Below, piece after piece: positions 7,175-15,964 of a DNA stretch of 23,066 nt; the stretch's first letter is position 1; each line of letters begins with the position of its first letter. The stretch lies in contig JAZLJR010000001.1 in the NCBI GenBank assembly GCA_045617925.1, positions 1 through 23,066 on the forward strand, written 5' to 3'. Origin of the DNA: CALELF01 sp045617925. GTDB lineage: Bacteria; Synergistota; Synergistia; Synergistales; Synergistaceae. The translations under genes and the position numbers were made by a program. The notes beneath the pieces were generated by a model, which was not told the origin of the DNA, did not search any database, and saw only the letters and a program-made list of their open reading frames with translations.

Positions 7175-8410
7175 TTAACTTAGAATTGTTCTTTTAACCT
7201 TTCTTGCTCCTCGCAATACCAATCGCCATACTTTTTTCCACATGGGGACAATACATAATTTGCTAATATTGATTTTATACAACCAAATTAATCCTTTATC
7301 TACTTCTTCCAAAGAATAATTTTTCTGCAAAACAGTCTGAATTGTTTCATAATAACGAATTGCAAAAGGAGCTCTTTCAATTTGATTAACAATTATGGAT
7401 TTAGATTTTTTGAAGTCATAATTGTCAAAGCCATAATCCTTTGGATTTTCTTTTTCAGCATATAAACCAATTATCGTTCTAAGACACTTCTCACAGTTAC
7501 AACAGTTCCCCCCCCCAGTGGATTCCCAACAAACTCGAAGTGAAATATGTTTTTCAGTGCGTTTAACAAACTGTGCAATGTTATGAATCTTCATTTGTCG
7601 TGTAAATTCATATCCATCATGAATCACATTACAACCACAGAATTTCACATAGTTATCAATAGTTGGATCAGATGCACAAGTTACCTTGTCCAATGCAGTA
7701 AAAGAAGATGCAATATATACAGTTTTTAACCCTAGCATATACATAGCAGGTGCTGCATGGCTTATTATGCCAATCCCATGCTGGAAACCGTGCCACCAAC
7801 TATCACCACTTTTGGCAACCTTTTGAGTTAAAATCCCTTCGTTCATAAAAATACGAAATTCTGATCTCACAGTGACATAATCAACACAAAAATCCTGTGC
7901 AGTTCGCACCAGGTGGTTTTCAACCCTGCTCCAACCAATACAATCATCTAATCTTACATCAGCACCCCATAAGGTAAGTAATGTAGGTTTTTCATATAAA
8001 TGCTGTGTAAGTGTATTGAATGCATCAACTCCTCCGGAGAAAAAAGTGGCACAACCATGCTGAGCTTCAAGAACATTGACCTGTAAATCTTTTACCGTCA
8101 GTTTTCCATTAAAGCTAATCATAGGATACATATCTCGATACCCTTGCTTGAACTGTTCTATGCTGTTATAAAAATCCGCATCACACACAGGCACCTCAAT
8201 TTCTGCATCATATACCCACGCCATCGGAAGTAAATTAGCAAGCATCGGCACGACTGCAATGCTCTTTGGAAGCCCTGTCAAGTCACAGCTATATACAATA
8301 TCAAGACTACGCTTCTGATAAAAGACACTTTTCCAAGCACCTTTTACCTCATAAAGATATGTAATTGTATTTGCAGATACATCGATCTGTTTGATTATCA
8401 CCTTATTCAT
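7175..8410 (-). CDS. QueC-like PP-loop ATPase in the polysaccharide cluster
   Basis: 411 residues from the ATG at 8410, preferred because GGGTGA lies ten bases upstream; a GTG at 8428 would add six residues without a ribosome site. F-F-S-G-G-V-D-A-F (123-131) is the PP-loop (SGGxD) that binds ATP pyrophosphate in adenylating enzymes. Cys294, Cys303, Cys306 and Cys309 form C-x8-C-x2-C-x2-C, the same spacing as the zinc site of 7-cyano-7-deazaguanine synthase QueC, in the context N-C-C-N-C-E-K-C-L-R-T. The rest of the protein is much longer than QueC (about 230 residues) and no queuosine genes accompany it. In sugar clusters, PP-loop enzymes such as WbpG amidate sugar derivatives; an adenylation-dependent modification of the glycan is plausible here but unproven. 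A run of nine G lies at the zinc motif. Confidence 0.65.
   Translation of the reverse strand: MNKVIIKQIDVSANTITYLYEVKGAWKSVFYQKRSLDIVYSCDLTGLPKSIAVVPMLANLLPMAWVYDAEIEVPVCDADFYNSIEQFKQGYRDMYPMISFNGKLTVKDLQVNVLEAQHGCATFFSGGVDAFNTLTQHLYEKPTLLTLWGADVRLDDCIGWSRVENHLVRTAQDFCVDYVTVRSEFRIFMNEGILTQKVAKSGDSWWHGFQHGIGIISHAAPAMYMLGLKTVYIASSFTALDKVTCASDPTIDNYVKFCGCNVIHDGYEFTRQMKIHNIAQFVKRTEKHISLRVCWESTGGGNCCNCEKCLRTIIGLYAEKENPKDYGFDNYDFKKSKSIIVNQIERAPFAIRYYETIQTVLQKNYSLEEVDKGLIWLYKINISKLCIVPMWKKVWRLVLRGARKVKRTILS
7508..7516 (-). repeat. G9 homopolymer inside the PP-loop gene
   Basis: The plus strand has nine consecutive C at 7508-7516, read as nine G in the coding strand, encoding Gly-Gly-Gly just before the Cys-x2-Cys-x2-Cys zinc motif. 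Gain or loss of one G would shift the frame and remove the last three metal ligands and about 110 further residues. In this AT-rich neighbourhood such a tract stands out. Confidence 0.8.
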
Positions 8411-8446
8411 ACGATTAAATTCACCCACGATAGCAATTTCATTGTC

Positions 8447-10516
8447 TTATCCCTTTAATATATCCATAATTGTGTTAGTCAATTCTTTTTCATTATCAGA
8501 CAAATATTCTTTAGTATATGGCACAGCCACTCGACTAATCAACTGTTCAAATGCCTCATCAAACTGCTTGACATCATCAATAATAGTCACGTTATTCAGT
8601 TTTTTCAACCACTTGTTATAAACACCAGATACCTTTTTAGAAGTATTATCAAATGCAATACAGCTAGTACCTGCAAGACAAGAAATAATCATGCCATGTA
8701 ATCTATCTGTAACAACTAATTTTTTGTTTCCGAATTCCTTCAATTTATCCCTAATAGAAAGTTCCCTTGCATCAAGTGAAATATCACCATTGTTTTTCCC
8801 TTTAGCCAATGTTGTACCAAATTCAAAAGCATAATTTCTATCTTGTAGATATTTTTTTATATACTCAATGGCACTGTTTGACAATGATTTTTCTTTATCA
8901 CTTCGAAGACACAATAAAATACCATCTTGATGATGGTAAGGCATCACAATATCAGTCAATAAAGCCATATCTGGAAATAAATAGCTACGAGAATCGCTCA
9001 CCTCATTTTTAAAAAACAGATAAGACTTCTCGTCTCTTAACATATAGAATATGTTGTCACGGCTTTTATATGTTTTTAAACTTTTTATATATTCCTCATT
9101 GTTTGTCGTAGTATCTGTAAAAAATACAGTCTGAGGAAAAATTATTGTTTTGTTATTAGTAAACGTTTTGATAATATCTCTTACGATATTCTCCTCATAC
9201 AACCATAAATCCCCAAGAAAGCCTCCACCTGTAATAAAAATTATATCATCGCTTTTTATTAAACTAGCTATATATTTTTTTTCGGCACAATAGCAGTCCT
9301 CTGTTATTTCAATAATGTTGTAATCTTTTGCAAAATGCTTATTCAGCAATGAAATTTCGGAGAAGGCAATTAAATGATCTCCAATATTACTCCTACTAGA
9401 AGTGCCTATTAAATATAAGCTTCTTTTTGACAAATTTTTTTTTATACTTTGAAGATATTTTTTATGTGACTTTTTTCTTTTTTCTGCATTGATTAAATAA
9501 TACGCCTCGTCGCGAATCCTTCTTTTTTTTAATTTGTGATAGATAATATTGAGTATCTTTGACATACGTGGAAAATGGTAACTAACAAAGAAAATAATTT
9601 TATGCTTCATTGAAAAAGAGTTATATCGTTCAATCGCAATTGGATTACTTTTCCAGCCTTTCAATTTTTCTTTTGTTAGTTTAACAAGTTCCTTTTTCAC
9701 CGAGTAATGAACTTTAGGACTTACTACATAAGTATGGACATAAGAAAACCACAAATATTTTAGATAGTTTTCATAGGTTGTGTAAACACCTTTCTTTTTA
9801 TATGTCTCAATAATGAAGTTTGTCGTTTTTATTTGCTCTAATACCTTATTACTACCATCTCTTGTGCAGCTAAGAGCATTATACCTATAATAATATGTGC
9901 AATCGTTTATGAAATGGACATTTGGATTGAATATGCCTACAATTGCGTTTGTCATCCAATCTTCTGCAATAGTAATTTCCAAAAAATCTAAATAGCCTAC
10001 GGAAATCAAAAAAGATTTTTTGTATAGTTTAGCAAACATATAATGCGGGATAGAATCATCTAAAATATTCTTTAAAAAAGAATCTCCCGACATTATATCT
10101 TCCATTGTTTCATTATTACTTAAGACAAAACCACCATTCTCATCTTGTGAATAGAAGCGAGAAACAACAATATCAAAATTATTGTTGCCATAATGAAGCC
10201 CCCTTTCGAGCACTTCAACCATCGTTTTAGGTGCCCAGTCATCCCCATCAACAAAGCACACATATTCGCCCGTTGCGTGTCTTAATCCCTCTTTTCTTGC
10301 AGAAACAATTCCACCGTTTGTCTTATCAAAAACGTGTAATTTTGGGTATTTTTTTGCATATTCTCTAGCTATGTCTAAAGTAGCATCTTTTGACCCATCA
10401 TTCACAAATATAATTTCATAGTTTGGATAGGTCTGATTCACCAAGGTATCTAAACAATTTGAAATATAATTTTCTATATTGTAACCTATTACTATGACAC
10501 TAATCTTATTTTCCAT
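8447..10516 (-). CDS. Bifunctional GT2 glycosyltransferase-polysaccharide pyruvyltransferase fusion
   Basis: 689 residues in two domains. Residues 1 to about 340 are a GT-A family 2 glycosyltransferase: I-S-V-I-V-I-G-Y-N (5-13), V-N-D-G-S (38-42), the metal-binding D90-G-D-D-W, and E185-D-W as the likely catalytic base region. Residues about 365-650 match polysaccharide pyruvyltransferase: Y-L-I-G-T-S-S-R-S-N-I-G-D (368-380), I-T-G-G-G-F-L-G-D-L-W (428-438) and the late V-T-D-R-L-H-G-M (602-609). A Lys/Arg-rich linker joins them. Such a protein could add a sugar and then place a pyruvate ketal from phosphoenolpyruvate on it, giving the polymer a negative charge. The frame is continuous and both domains look complete, so this is a true fusion. 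It starts one base after glf. Its base composition is noticeably AT-rich, especially in the linker. Confidence 0.85.
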   Translation of the reverse strand: MENKISVIVIGYNIENYISNCLDTLVNQTYPNYEIIFVNDGSKDATLDIAREYAKKYPKLHVFDKTNGGIVSARKEGLRHATGEYVCFVDGDDWAPKTMVEVLERGLHYGNNNFDIVVSRFYSQDENGGFVLSNNETMEDIMSGDSFLKNILDDSIPHYMFAKLYKKSFLISVGYLDFLEITIAEDWMTNAIVGIFNPNVHFINDCTYYYRYNALSCTRDGSNKVLEQIKTTNFIIETYKKKGVYTTYENYLKYLWFSYVHTYVVSPKVHYSVKKELVKLTKEKLKGWKSNPIAIERYNSFSMKHKIIFFVSYHFPRMSKILNIIYHKLKKRRIRDEAYYLINAEKRKKSHKKYLQSIKKNLSKRSLYLIGTSSRSNIGDHLIAFSEISLLNKHFAKDYNIIEITEDCYCAEKKYIASLIKSDDIIFITGGGFLGDLWLYEENIVRDIIKTFTNNKTIIFPQTVFFTDTTTNNEEYIKSLKTYKSRDNIFYMLRDEKSYLFFKNEVSDSRSYLFPDMALLTDIVMPYHHQDGILLCLRSDKEKSLSNSAIEYIKKYLQDRNYAFEFGTTLAKGKNNGDISLDARELSIRDKLKEFGNKKLVVTDRLHGMIISCLAGTSCIAFDNTSKKVSGVYNKWLKKLNNVTIIDDVKQFDEAFEQLISRVAVPYTKEYLSDNEKELTNTIMDILKG

Positions 10517-10517
10517 T

Positions 10518-11627
10518 TTACAATTCTCTATTACACAAATCTAAAGCAATCTTAACCACTTGATCCATATCGTAATATTTGTATTCTCCAAGTCTTCCTC
10601 CGAAGATTACCTTTTCTTCCTTATTCGCTAACGCCTTATACTTCAAATAAAGAGAAGCATTTTTTTCATCGTTGACGGGATAATATGGCTCGTCTCCCTG
10701 TTTCCATTCCGTACTAAACTCACGGCTGACTACAGTTTTTGACAGATCGTTACCATTTTCATCCTTGCCAAATTCAAACCACTTATGCTCTATAATACGA
10801 GTCCATGGCGTTTCGCTGTCTGTATAATTGATGACAGCATTTCCTTGAAAATTTGGGGTATCAAGGATCTCATTTTCAAAACGGACACTCCTATACTCCA
10901 AAGTGCCAAGAGAATAATCATAGAATGCATCTATTGGACCGGTATAAACAATCTTCCTCGCTATACCATTCCAATGCTCTCTATTTTCTAGGTAATCTTC
11001 ACCTAGCTTTACCTCTATGCCATCTAACATCCTTTCTACCATTTTTGTATAACCACCGATTGGAATGCCTTGATAAAGTGCATTGTAGTAGTTGTTGTCA
11101 AAAGTGAGACGAACGGGCAAACGTTTAATGATAAAAGCTGGCAAGTCCTTACAATCCCTGCCCCACTGTTTTTCTGTATAGCCTTTTATCAGCTTTTCGT
11201 ATATATCTCTGCCAATAAGGGAAATTGCTTGTTCTTCTAAATTTCTGGGTTCACCAACAATCTCTTTCCTTTGTTCTTCAATCTTGCTCGCTACTTCCTG
11301 TGGGGTAACTACGCCCCACATTTTGTTGAAGGTATACATATTAAAGGGAAGAGAGAATAACTCCCCGTGATAGTTTGCAACAGGCGAATTTGTATAACGA
11401 TTAAACGTGGCAAATCGGTTGACATAGTTCCATACTTCATGGTCGTTTGTATGGAAAATGTGCGCCCCGTACTTGTGAACGTTGATTCCCTCTATTTTTT
11501 CTGTATAGCAATTGCCAGCAATGTGATTTCTTTTATCAATTACTAAAACAGATTTTCCTTTTTCCTTCGCTTGCCTCGCAAATACCGCCCCAAAAAGTCC
11601 GGAGCCAACTATTAGATAATCGTACAT
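10518..11627 (-). CDS. glf: UDP-galactopyranose mutase
   Basis: 369 residues, the usual length for the bacterial enzyme. It interconverts UDP-galactopyranose and UDP-galactofuranose using reduced FAD. The N-terminal FAD-binding Rossmann motif is I-V-G-S-G-L-F-G-A-V-F-A (6-17), followed by V-I-D-K-R-N-H-I-A-G-N-C-Y (29-41). The family signatures H-K-Y-G-A-H-I-F-H-T-N (51-61), Y-T-E-K-Q-W-G-R-D (about 150) and the C-terminal G-G-R-L-G-E-Y-K-Y-Y-D-M (about 343-354) are all present. No essential motif looks damaged. The gene is tightly packed, two bases after a GT2 gene and one base before the fusion gene. It implies galactofuranose in the surface glycan and makes the neighbouring GT2 enzymes candidate galactofuranosyltransferases. 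Confidence 0.95.
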   Translation of the reverse strand: MYDYLIVGSGLFGAVFARQAKEKGKSVLVIDKRNHIAGNCYTEKIEGINVHKYGAHIFHTNDHEVWNYVNRFATFNRYTNSPVANYHGELFSLPFNMYTFNKMWGVVTPQEVASKIEEQRKEIVGEPRNLEEQAISLIGRDIYEKLIKGYTEKQWGRDCKDLPAFIIKRLPVRLTFDNNYYNALYQGIPIGGYTKMVERMLDGIEVKLGEDYLENREHWNGIARKIVYTGPIDAFYDYSLGTLEYRSVRFENEILDTPNFQGNAVINYTDSETPWTRIIEHKWFEFGKDENGNDLSKTVVSREFSTEWKQGDEPYYPVNDEKNASLYLKYKALANKEEKVIFGGRLGEYKYYDMDQVVKIALDLCNREL

Positions 11628-11629
11628 AA

Positions 11630-12538
11630 CTACTCTCCAAAAGGTATTGGTCTATCAAAAAATTCCCTTGCTCCATCATTAATACCAAGCCATCCCCACT
11701 TGATTCTTTTCAACTTTTTATCTTTGGAAAAGATCGCAGATAACAACATCTTCATGCGCAACTTTATACTCGAGCTCTTATGAAAATGCTTTTTATAAAT
11801 ATATCGACTATTTCGATATTCCAGATAAAACTTCCAAACCGGCTGAACTTTTGCATCAAATGTATAACCTAGAAATTTATACTCTCGTATATATCTGTTT
11901 ACAGGATGATAATACAGTGATCCCAATACAGTAATCCATATATAACCTGCATTTTTACTTCTTAAAAAGAACTCATATTCATCACCGTATATAAAAAATC
12001 TTTCGTCAGTAAAACCGATTTCATCAAAACAAGCTTTGGGGACAAGCGTTCCATTGTATGGGTTGCCATACCCTATAATAAGGTTATTTACTGCATTTTC
12101 AGCAACTTCGTTGTTTGTTTTGTACGGTCCTAGCTGAAAGGTTGGTTCCTTAGTTTGTTCATTGCAGATTACATATGAATTAAGAATTTGTTTTTTACCA
12201 CTATCGCAATGTTTCACTAACTGCTCAAGTGTATCATCTCTTAAGCAATATCCATCATCATCCATTAGCCATATGTAATCGTATTCTCTTGCACATGCCT
12301 CTTTTTCGCCTTTACAAAAACCGTAAGAACCACCACCATTTTTCTCACCTTGCACATAAATAACATTTGCTCTATTTATCAATCCTGTTTCGTTTAAATA
12401 GTCGAAAGTTCCATCTGTGGAGGCATTATCAAAAATTATTATATCTAATGGATAAGATTGTTTTAGTAATGATTTAATATTCCTAACAAGTAATTCTTTG
12501 CGATTATATGTCACAACAACTGCACAAATTTTTAACAT
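11630..12538 (-). CDS. Family 2 glycosyltransferase, probable galactofuranosyltransferase
   Basis: 302 residues of a GT-A fold. Key elements are C-A-V-V-V-T-Y-N-R (5-13), I-I-F-D-N-A-S-T-D-G (34-43), N-G-G-G-S-Y-G-F (67-74), and the metal-binding W90-L-M-D-D-D motif, followed by F-I-Y-G-D-E-Y-E-F (about 181-189) and Y-Y-H-P. The N-x-G-G-x-G-G-F-like loop with W-x-D-D-D is shared by rhamnosyl- and galactofuranosyltransferases such as the GlfT group. Its placement two bases before glf supports galactofuranose as donor sugar; rhamnose cannot be excluded. No strong Shine-Dalgarno site precedes the ATG, and the 107-base gap upstream is the longest inside the glycan cluster. Confidence 0.8.
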   Translation of the reverse strand: MLKICAVVVTYNRKELLVRNIKSLLKQSYPLDIIIFDNASTDGTFDYLNETGLINRANVIYVQGEKNGGGSYGFCKGEKEACAREYDYIWLMDDDGYCLRDDTLEQLVKHCDSGKKQILNSYVICNEQTKEPTFQLGPYKTNNEVAENAVNNLIIGYGNPYNGTLVPKACFDEIGFTDERFFIYGDEYEFFLRSKNAGYIWITVLGSLYYHPVNRYIREYKFLGYTFDAKVQPVWKFYLEYRNSRYIYKKHFHKSSSIKLRMKMLLSAIFSKDKKLKRIKWGWLGINDGAREFFDRPIPFGE

Positions 12539-12645
12539 CGTTCTGCTTAAAAAGCTATTTTTTTATAGCCATTCCTATCCTTTCTTTTACATCACTTATT
12601 TGAGTCTTTAGCAACAAAATGATAAGTGAAAAATTTACCGTAATC

Positions 12646-13626
12646 CTACGCCCTCTTTATCGCATACTGATAGTATCGCCTCAAAATAAACGGAGCAAAT
12701 GTAAAACCAAATAATTTTATAAAATCCTTCAAATTCACGGCATATTTTAAAGCAAAAAAGAGGTTAACACCTGGAATCTGCCAACCAAGGATACCGTTAC
12801 ATAATGCACTGGGTATATAGTTACGGATTAAATATGTATAGCACCAAGCTCGTAACTCCAAATCATCAACATTGTCAAATATTGCTTTCCAGTCATTAAA
12901 AATTTTAATTGCACTTTGACTTTTTCGGTCATTAGGCTTGCTGAGCATAATTGAGTTATCACGTTTTACATATTTGTAAAATGGATAGTCTATATATCCG
13001 ATTTTTTTAGCCAAAAGAAACAATGAGGGCAAGAGATGTGTGTCTTCAAATATAAGTCCTTTTTCAAAGAATAAATTGTTAGAAGTAACAAAATCTCGCT
13101 TGTATAGCCGACACCATGCAGGGTGCAACAGTTCGTTGTACTTAATGGAATAGATTAAAAATTCTCTTGCTGAATATACATCATTTTTGGTGTATGGAAT
13201 GGAGCAACGATATACTTTTGTTTTTTGGCATTCATTTGTGTAAGAGATCGCCTCGTATGCACCCTGAACAAAATCTACATCTTCTCTTTCTGCTACAGCA
13301 AGCAGCTTTTTACAAGAATCAAGCTCTATATAATCATCACTATCCACATACAAAAGCCACTTACCGGTTGCAGCTAGTATACCTGCATTTCTTGCATCGC
13401 TAAGTCCACCATTTTCTTTGTGAATCACTCGAATGCGAGAATCTTTTTTTGCGTATTCATCACACATTTGAGGGCAATTGTCTGGCGAACCGTCATCAAC
13501 TAAGATGATTTCCAAATTCTTATGTGTTTGACCAATCAAACTTTCCACACAACGAGGCAATTCTTTTTCCACGTTGTATATCGGAACAATTATACTGATT
13601 AACACATCGTCAATATTATTTGTCAT
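12646..13626 (-). CDS. Family 2 glycosyltransferase
   Basis: 326 residues. The catalytic GT-A domain is in the first half: I-S-I-I-V-P-I-Y-N (10-18), I-L-V-D-D-G-S-P-D-N (41-50), E-N-G-G-L-S-D-A-R-N (71-80) and the metal-binding D95-S-D-D-Y. I-F-E-D-T-H (about 187-192) fits the catalytic base. The remaining third is basic and aromatic, with a likely membrane-associated helix, as in EpsJ- or WfgD-type enzymes that build capsular units on lipid carriers. The donor cannot be read from sequence. An AGAGG site precedes the ATG. It is the first transferase after wbaP (79-base gap), so it may add the second sugar of the unit. Confidence 0.85.
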   Translation of the reverse strand: MTNNIDDVLISIIVPIYNVEKELPRCVESLIGQTHKNLEIILVDDGSPDNCPQMCDEYAKKDSRIRVIHKENGGLSDARNAGILAATGKWLLYVDSDDYIELDSCKKLLAVAEREDVDFVQGAYEAISYTNECQKTKVYRCSIPYTKNDVYSAREFLIYSIKYNELLHPAWCRLYKRDFVTSNNLFFEKGLIFEDTHLLPSLFLLAKKIGYIDYPFYKYVKRDNSIMLSKPNDRKSQSAIKIFNDWKAIFDNVDDLELRAWCYTYLIRNYIPSALCNGILGWQIPGVNLFFALKYAVNLKDFIKLFGFTFAPFILRRYYQYAIKRA

Positions 13627-13705
13627 ATATCACAAACCTCTTTTTACAAAACACACCTTAACAGTAACAGTGCAACACTATCCTACACTTTTATCACTGA
13701 ATAAT

Positions 13706-15178
13706 TTAATACGCACCGTCTCTCCCTAGCACAACCTTGACGGTGCGCCATAGGATGATTATATCAAGCCAAAGAGTCCAGTTTTTGGCATACCAAGTGT
13801 CAAGACGAACTCTGTCAGCATAAGACACATCGTTTCTTCCGCTTGTCTGCCAAAGCCCTGTGAGGCCTGGACGAACCGCTTTATATTCCCTGTAGCCTTC
13901 TCCATAACGCTCTATTTCTTTTTCAACAATCGGACGAGGACCAACAAGGCTCATTTCGCCTTTCAAGACATTAAAAATCTGTGGCAATTCATCAAGGCTC
14001 GTTGCTCGCAAAAATCTACCCAGCCTTGTAATACGTGGGTCGTTTTTAAGCTTAAAATCCTTGTCCCATTCTGCTTTAGCAAGTGGATCATTTGCCAAAA
14101 GCTCCTGCAAAACTTGTTGTGCATCCTGCCTCATAGAACGAAACTTGTAACATTTAAAAAGTTTACCGCCACGCCCAATACGTTCATGTGCAAAAAACAC
14201 AGGTCCTTTTGAGTCTAGCTTTATTGCAATTGCTATAATCAAAAATATTGGCGAAATCAAAATTGTGCCAAATAAGGTCAAAGTGTAGTCAAAAACAAAC
14301 TTTGCCAGTCTGTTATACCAAAAGTTCAAATTGTTATGGAGATTTAGCGCAACATACCGCCCATCCAGCATCGTTGTCAAATCCACACTGTTAAGTGGCA
14401 GACTGCCTAGTGTAGGCACTATGGTAATGTGCTTAACAAGCGGTTGGAGTATTGCAACAAGCTGTTCAATGCCAGCAAGTGGCAATTTGTGCGCAATTAT
14501 AAAGACATGATTAATACCATGCTCCTTTATTAGCCTTGGTGCATCTTCCCATATACCAAGATGCGGAATTTTCTCGTCCTCTGATTTTGTCTGCTGGACA
14601 TCATTGTAAGAAAGATAACCAACATAGTTATAGCCGGCATTTATGGTGTGATGTATATCCTCAACAACCTTCATGTCAACATCACCACCAAGCAAAAGAA
14701 GCGCAGGTGTTGCAAGGAATTTGTTATTTTTTACAATATTTTTAAAGATAAGCCTCTCAAGAGAAACACACAGGGAAAGCAAAATTGCCCAGAGGACAAC
14801 GAAGAGCCTTGAAGTAGATGCTGCAGTCTGCTCAAGATACAGAATGACAACAACAGCCACTGTACCCAAACATGTAGCTTTTAATACATACAAGATTTCT
14901 TCTGAAAATTGTTGCCTCTTTGCGTAAAGCCCATACAATGTAGCAAAGGCCATGTAGCAGAAAGGTAAAATAATATACCTATATGCATAAGGAAACACCA
15001 TGTCAGGTCTTGACGCCATAATTGTGTCCCGTAATTTTAGACTCACAAACACAACAAACACAGCAACAAGATAATCCATCACAACACGAAGCATCGTGCT
15101 AAGCAATGATGCGTATTTGTTATATTCTAGTTTGATTTGTGTTTTTTGATTACCGTCTGACATTAAAACACCATCCAT
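13706..15178 (-). CDS. wbaP: Undecaprenyl-phosphate hexose-1-phosphate transferase, WbaP type
   Basis: 490 residues with the full WbaP layout: four N-terminal membrane helices (about 25-145), a cytoplasmic Rossmann-like region carrying L-L-L-L-G-G-D (about 160), a further membrane helix near 300, and the C-terminal catalytic domain. Catalytic signatures are K-C-Y-K-F-R-S-M, S-L-D-E-L-P-Q-I-F-N-V-L-K-G and S-L-V-G-P-R-P-I, and the end reads R-P-G-L-T-G-L-W-Q. The enzyme transfers galactose- or glucose-1-phosphate from the UDP-sugar to undecaprenyl phosphate, starting capsule or O-unit synthesis. An internal ATG at 15163 with GGTG five bases before it is an alternative start, five residues shorter. 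It follows dapH after 19 bases with no visible terminator, so it may share the dap transcript. Confidence 0.9.
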   Translation of the reverse strand: MDGVLMSDGNQKTQIKLEYNKYASLLSTMLRVVMDYLVAVFVVFVSLKLRDTIMASRPDMVFPYAYRYIILPFCYMAFATLYGLYAKRQQFSEEILYVLKATCLGTVAVVVILYLEQTAASTSRLFVVLWAILLSLCVSLERLIFKNIVKNNKFLATPALLLLGGDVDMKVVEDIHHTINAGYNYVGYLSYNDVQQTKSEDEKIPHLGIWEDAPRLIKEHGINHVFIIAHKLPLAGIEQLVAILQPLVKHITIVPTLGSLPLNSVDLTTMLDGRYVALNLHNNLNFWYNRLAKFVFDYTLTLFGTILISPIFLIIAIAIKLDSKGPVFFAHERIGRGGKLFKCYKFRSMRQDAQQVLQELLANDPLAKAEWDKDFKLKNDPRITRLGRFLRATSLDELPQIFNVLKGEMSLVGPRPIVEKEIERYGEGYREYKAVRPGLTGLWQTSGRNDVSYADRVRLDTWYAKNWTLWLDIIILWRTVKVVLGRDGAY

Positions 15179-15197
15179 AAAAAATATTCGCTATAAC

Positions 15198-15890
15198 CTA
15201 TAGTTTTCTCAAAGCATCAACAAGCGCTGTTTTGCCTGCTGTTTTTTCGTCTTTATATTTAATGATTTTTGCTGGACAACCTGCAACAACAGCGTTTTCC
15301 GGCACATCTTCCACCACGACTGCGCCGGCTGCAACAACTGCATTTTTACCAACATGTACACCTTCTATTACAACCGCATTTGCACCAACAAGCACACCAT
15401 CTTCCACGATAACAGGCGTAGCACTCGCAGGCTCAACAACACCTGCAAGCACAGCACCTGCACCAATGTGACAATTTGCTCCGACAGTTGCTCTGCCACC
15501 AAGCACAGCTCCCATATCTATCATGGTGCCCTTTCCAACAATGGCACCAATATTGATGACAGCACCCATCATAATGACGGCACCTTCACCAATTTCCACC
15601 TTTTCACGAATAATCGCACCTGGCTCAATACGAGCCTTGATGTTCTTCATGTCAAGGAGCGGAACACCGGAGTTTCTGCGGTCATTCTCAATTATAATTG
15701 TAGCAATCTTTGCAGCATTTTTTTCTACTATGTCCTGTAATTCTTCCCAATCACCGAAAACTATTTTGTCAGAGCAACCAAAGACAATTGCACTGCCCCA
15801 GTTGATTGGGGACCTTTCCTTAACATATAATTTTACTGGTGTCCGCTTTTTAGACTCCGATATATAACGGATTATTTCTTCTGCATTCAT
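15198..15890 (-). CDS. dapH: 2,3,4,5-tetrahydropyridine-2,6-dicarboxylate N-acetyltransferase
   Basis: 230 residues from the ATG at 15890, chosen because TTGGAGT sits eight bases upstream and relatives begin near E-E-I-I-R-Y-I; an ATG at 15917 has no such site. The enzyme acetylates tetrahydrodipicolinate with acetyl-CoA in the acetylase branch of the DAP/lysine pathway. The N-terminal domain has K-K-R-T-P-V-K-L-Y-V. The C-terminal half is a left-handed beta helix built from hexapeptide repeats (I-G-E-G-A-V, I-G-A-I-V-G-K-G, V-G-A-N-C-H-I-G-A-G, V-G-K-N-A-V), ending in A-G-C-P-A-K-I-I, the usual trimeric acyltransferase cap. It follows dapB with a 123-base gap and precedes wbaP. Confidence 0.95.
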   Translation of the reverse strand: MNAEEIIRYISESKKRTPVKLYVKERSPINWGSAIVFGCSDKIVFGDWEELQDIVEKNAAKIATIIIENDRRNSGVPLLDMKNIKARIEPGAIIREKVEIGEGAVIMMGAVINIGAIVGKGTMIDMGAVLGGRATVGANCHIGAGAVLAGVVEPASATPVIVEDGVLVGANAVVIEGVHVGKNAVVAAGAVVVEDVPENAVVAGCPAKIIKYKDEKTAGKTALVDALRKL

Positions 15891-15964
15891 GTGATTTACT
15901 CCAATTTTCTCAGCCATAAAGAACTGTTAGGCGAATCTTGAGACACGAGGAATTTTGTTTTTAA

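Noticed and set aside
12555..12572. Possible five-codon leader peptide with an AGGA motif, upstream of the GT2 gene at 11630-12538, near a CACTTAT/ATAAGTG inverted repeat.
   Set aside because: Too short to separate from chance; the repeat arms are seven bases with a 22-base spacer and no known regulatory consensus.
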